Below, piece after piece: positions 61,300 to 62,341 of a stretch of DNA of 62,341 nt; the stretch's first letter is position 1, and each line of letters begins with the position of its first letter. Source of the DNA: Candidatus Methylomirabilota bacterium (GTDB taxonomy: Bacteria; Methylomirabilota; Methylomirabilia; Rokubacteriales; CSP1-6); the NCBI GenBank assembly GCA_035315345.1, contig DATFYA010000080.1, forward strand, positions 1 to 62,341. Direction: 5' to 3'. The position numbers were made by a program, and so were the translations under genes. The notes under the pieces are model-generated. The model made no database searches, was not told the DNA's origin, and worked only from the letters and a program-made list of their open reading frames with translations.

Positions 61300-62204
61300 A
61301 CTTCCTTGTTCTCTCCGAAATCGGCCGGACACGACGGCCCCCACACGTAGAGGGCGTCCTCGGGGGGGAAGTCCCGCGGCTCCCAGGCGCAGCGCTCCGG
61401 GATGTAGTCGAGGTCGAAATAGTACTCGCTGAAGCTGCCCCACGGGTCGCGCAGGTAGTAGAAGAAGTTGGAGCCGATGACGTGGCGCCCGAGTCCCCAG
61501 CCGGGCTGCCAGCCCTTCTCGGTCATCCGGACCGCCCCCATCGCGATCTCGTCCACGCTGCCTACCTGGAACGAGGCGTGGTGGAAGCCCGGAGCGTGCG
61601 ACGACAGGAGGGCCAGCGTGTGGTGATCGGTGTTGCACCGCAGGAAGGCGATGATCCCCCGCGAGCGGTCGGAGAGCTTCATGCCGAGCGTCTCGATGTA
61701 GAAGCGCATCGCGCGCTCCATGTCAGGGGTGAAGAGCAGGGTGTGGCCCAGGCGGCGCGGGGTGATCCGCTGACCGCGCGCCGGATAGCCGCGCACCGCC
61801 TCGCGCTGGACGTAGCCGGGGCCGTTGAGGGTGGGCGGAGGATCGACCGGCTCCGCGGGCGGCGCCTCGTCGCGCACGTTGACCGCGTTGCCGTCGGGAT
61901 CACGGAACCAGAGGCCGCCTTCCGGCGCGCCCGGCGGCGCATCCGTCTCCGCGACTCCCGCGCGCCGGATCGCCTCGCGCACGCGCGCGAAGTCCTCGCC
62001 GGGGGCGCCGTAGCAGAGGTGATGGAGTCGCTTGCGCTTGCCCCCGTAGAGCAACACCGCGTCGCGGCCCAGGCGCTCCGGCCGCAGCCGCACGGAATCG
62101 CCGGAGGCGCCGCCGTCCACGAGGCCGAAGTCCTCGTAAAACCGCTGCCCCACCGTGGGATCGGGGACTTCGAGCGCGTAGTGGAGAAAGCTGCGGACCG
62201 CCAT
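61290..62204 (-). CDS. Extradiol ring-cleavage dioxygenase (VOC family, two-domain)
   Basis: A 304-residue type I extradiol dioxygenase with two vicinal-oxygen-chelate modules. The catalytic C-terminal module has all three iron ligands: His in RRLGHTLLFT, His in GFHHASFQVG and Glu in FSEYYFDLDY, as in BphC-type enzymes. It cleaves catechol-like rings beside the hydroxyls. The N-terminal module (LHYALEVPDP, RLHHLCYG) is structural. A fumarylacetoacetate-hydrolase-family gene lies upstream, a usual later step of the same pathways. Confidence 0.87.
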   Translation of the reverse strand: MAVRSFLHYALEVPDPTVGQRFYEDFGLVDGGASGDSVRLRPERLGRDAVLLYGGKRKRLHHLCYGAPGEDFARVREAIRRAGVAETDAPPGAPEGGLWFRDPDGNAVNVRDEAPPAEPVDPPPTLNGPGYVQREAVRGYPARGQRITPRRLGHTLLFTPDMERAMRFYIETLGMKLSDRSRGIIAFLRCNTDHHTLALLSSHAPGFHHASFQVGSVDEIAMGAVRMTEKGWQPGWGLGRHVIGSNFFYYLRDPWGSFSEYYFDLDYIPERCAWEPRDFPPEDALYVWGPSCPADFGENKEVWT

Positions 62205-62214
62205 GGTCGTCCCC

Positions 62215-62341
62215 CTAGGCATCCTTCACGGTGTTCTCGAGCACGCCCAGCCCCGTGATCTCCAGCTTGACCGTGTCGCCCGGCTGCAGCGTGATCTGCG
62301 GCTTGCGCGAGAATCCCACGCCGGCGGGGGTCCCGGTGGCG
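62215..62341 (-). CDS. Fumarylacetoacetate hydrolase-family protein, C-terminal fragment
   Basis: Only the last 41 or so residues are inside the window, the gene running in from beyond 62341. They read [20 protein letters not shown] and later [20 protein letters not shown], the standard C-terminus of the FAH/MhpD superfamily, whose ATGTPAGVG loop is highly conserved. These enzymes hydrolyse or decarboxylate acyl-pyruvate and ring-cleavage products. It comes 10 bases before the extradiol dioxygenase, so the two are one operon. Confidence 0.88.
   Translation of the reverse strand, partial: ATGTPAGVGFSRKPQITLQPGDTVKLEITGLGVLENTVKDA

Overview
The window is a very GC-rich, densely coded bacterial chromosome segment. 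The gene repertoire and short gene gaps suggest an uncultivated soil or sediment lineage such as Candidatus Rokubacteria/Methylomirabilota. That placement is inferred from style (class III CoA transferases, crotonases, Ltp2-type thiolase with DUF35 partner, MoxR/VWA operon, many ATGA/GTGA overlaps) and is not proven by a marker gene. I saw no insertion sequence, prophage, integrase or CRISPR array. One tRNA gene (Met, CAT) is present.

Layout. 1-9.3 kb: a tautomerase start, a BamE-like lipoprotein, a double-length ThyX homologue, a TetR/DinB pair with a palindromic operator, a small outer-membrane protein, two tandem M20 amidohydrolases whose junction carries a 28-nt direct repeat, a short lipoprotein, a GAF histidine kinase behind a near-perfect sigma-54 promoter, and an M48 protease. 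9.3-14.1 kb: a MoxR ATPase, an unknown 186-aa protein, a VWA protein and a DUF3047 protein, followed by a decayed UGSC-family gene and a membrane protein. 14.1-21.2 kb (minus strand): uvrA, a sensor with a HisKA domain but no ATPase domain, an MFS transporter, and an Ltp2-like thiolase with its DUF35 partner. 21.2-24.2 kb: a peroxide/iron module of Fur-family regulator, rubrerythrin, CCG-domain iron-sulfur protein and DUF3501. 24.2-27.5 kb: a urate-hydroxylase-like membrane protein, a strongly acidic low-complexity protein, a DUF4242-like plus response-regulator pair, small ORFs and the tRNA.

27.5-37.4 kb: a large winged-helix/ATPase/TPR regulator divergent from a vanadium-haloperoxidase-like protein, then a long plus-strand run of CoA transferase, crotonase, glycosyltransferase, two tandem PTPS/QueD-family proteins, GTP cyclohydrolase I and a short-chain dehydrogenase. 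This resembles the enzyme set for a tetrahydrobiopterin-like cofactor (GTP cyclohydrolase, pyruvoyl-tetrahydropterin synthase, reductase). 37.4-43.9 kb: an IscA-type Fe-S carrier, a MoaD-MoaE fusion, TilS, an HtrA/DegP protease, an NtrC-class sigma-54 activator with a clear sigma-70-type promoter, and an orphan phosphonate-binding-like protein.

43.9-55.4 kb is mostly minus strand: an alpha/beta hydrolase, a methyltransferase, and a glycoconjugate operon in which a glycoside-hydrolase/GT2 fusion is followed by an ABC exporter and a CgeB-like glycosyltransferase. Next come DHH phosphoesterase, LapA-like protein and MgtE in one overlapping operon. 55.4-62.3 kb: a coiled-coil protein, a KefB-type antiporter, a rhomboid protease with zinc ribbon, an M23 peptidase, and a cluster of fumarylacetoacetate-hydrolase-family protein, extradiol dioxygenase and archaeal-type phosphoglycerate mutase.

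The most unusual points are the glycosidase-glycosyltransferase export operon, the tandem pterin synthases with one lacking its catalytic cysteine, the MoxR/unknown/VWA/DUF3047 module, the repeat that rewrote an amidohydrolase start, and a UGSC gene caught in decay.
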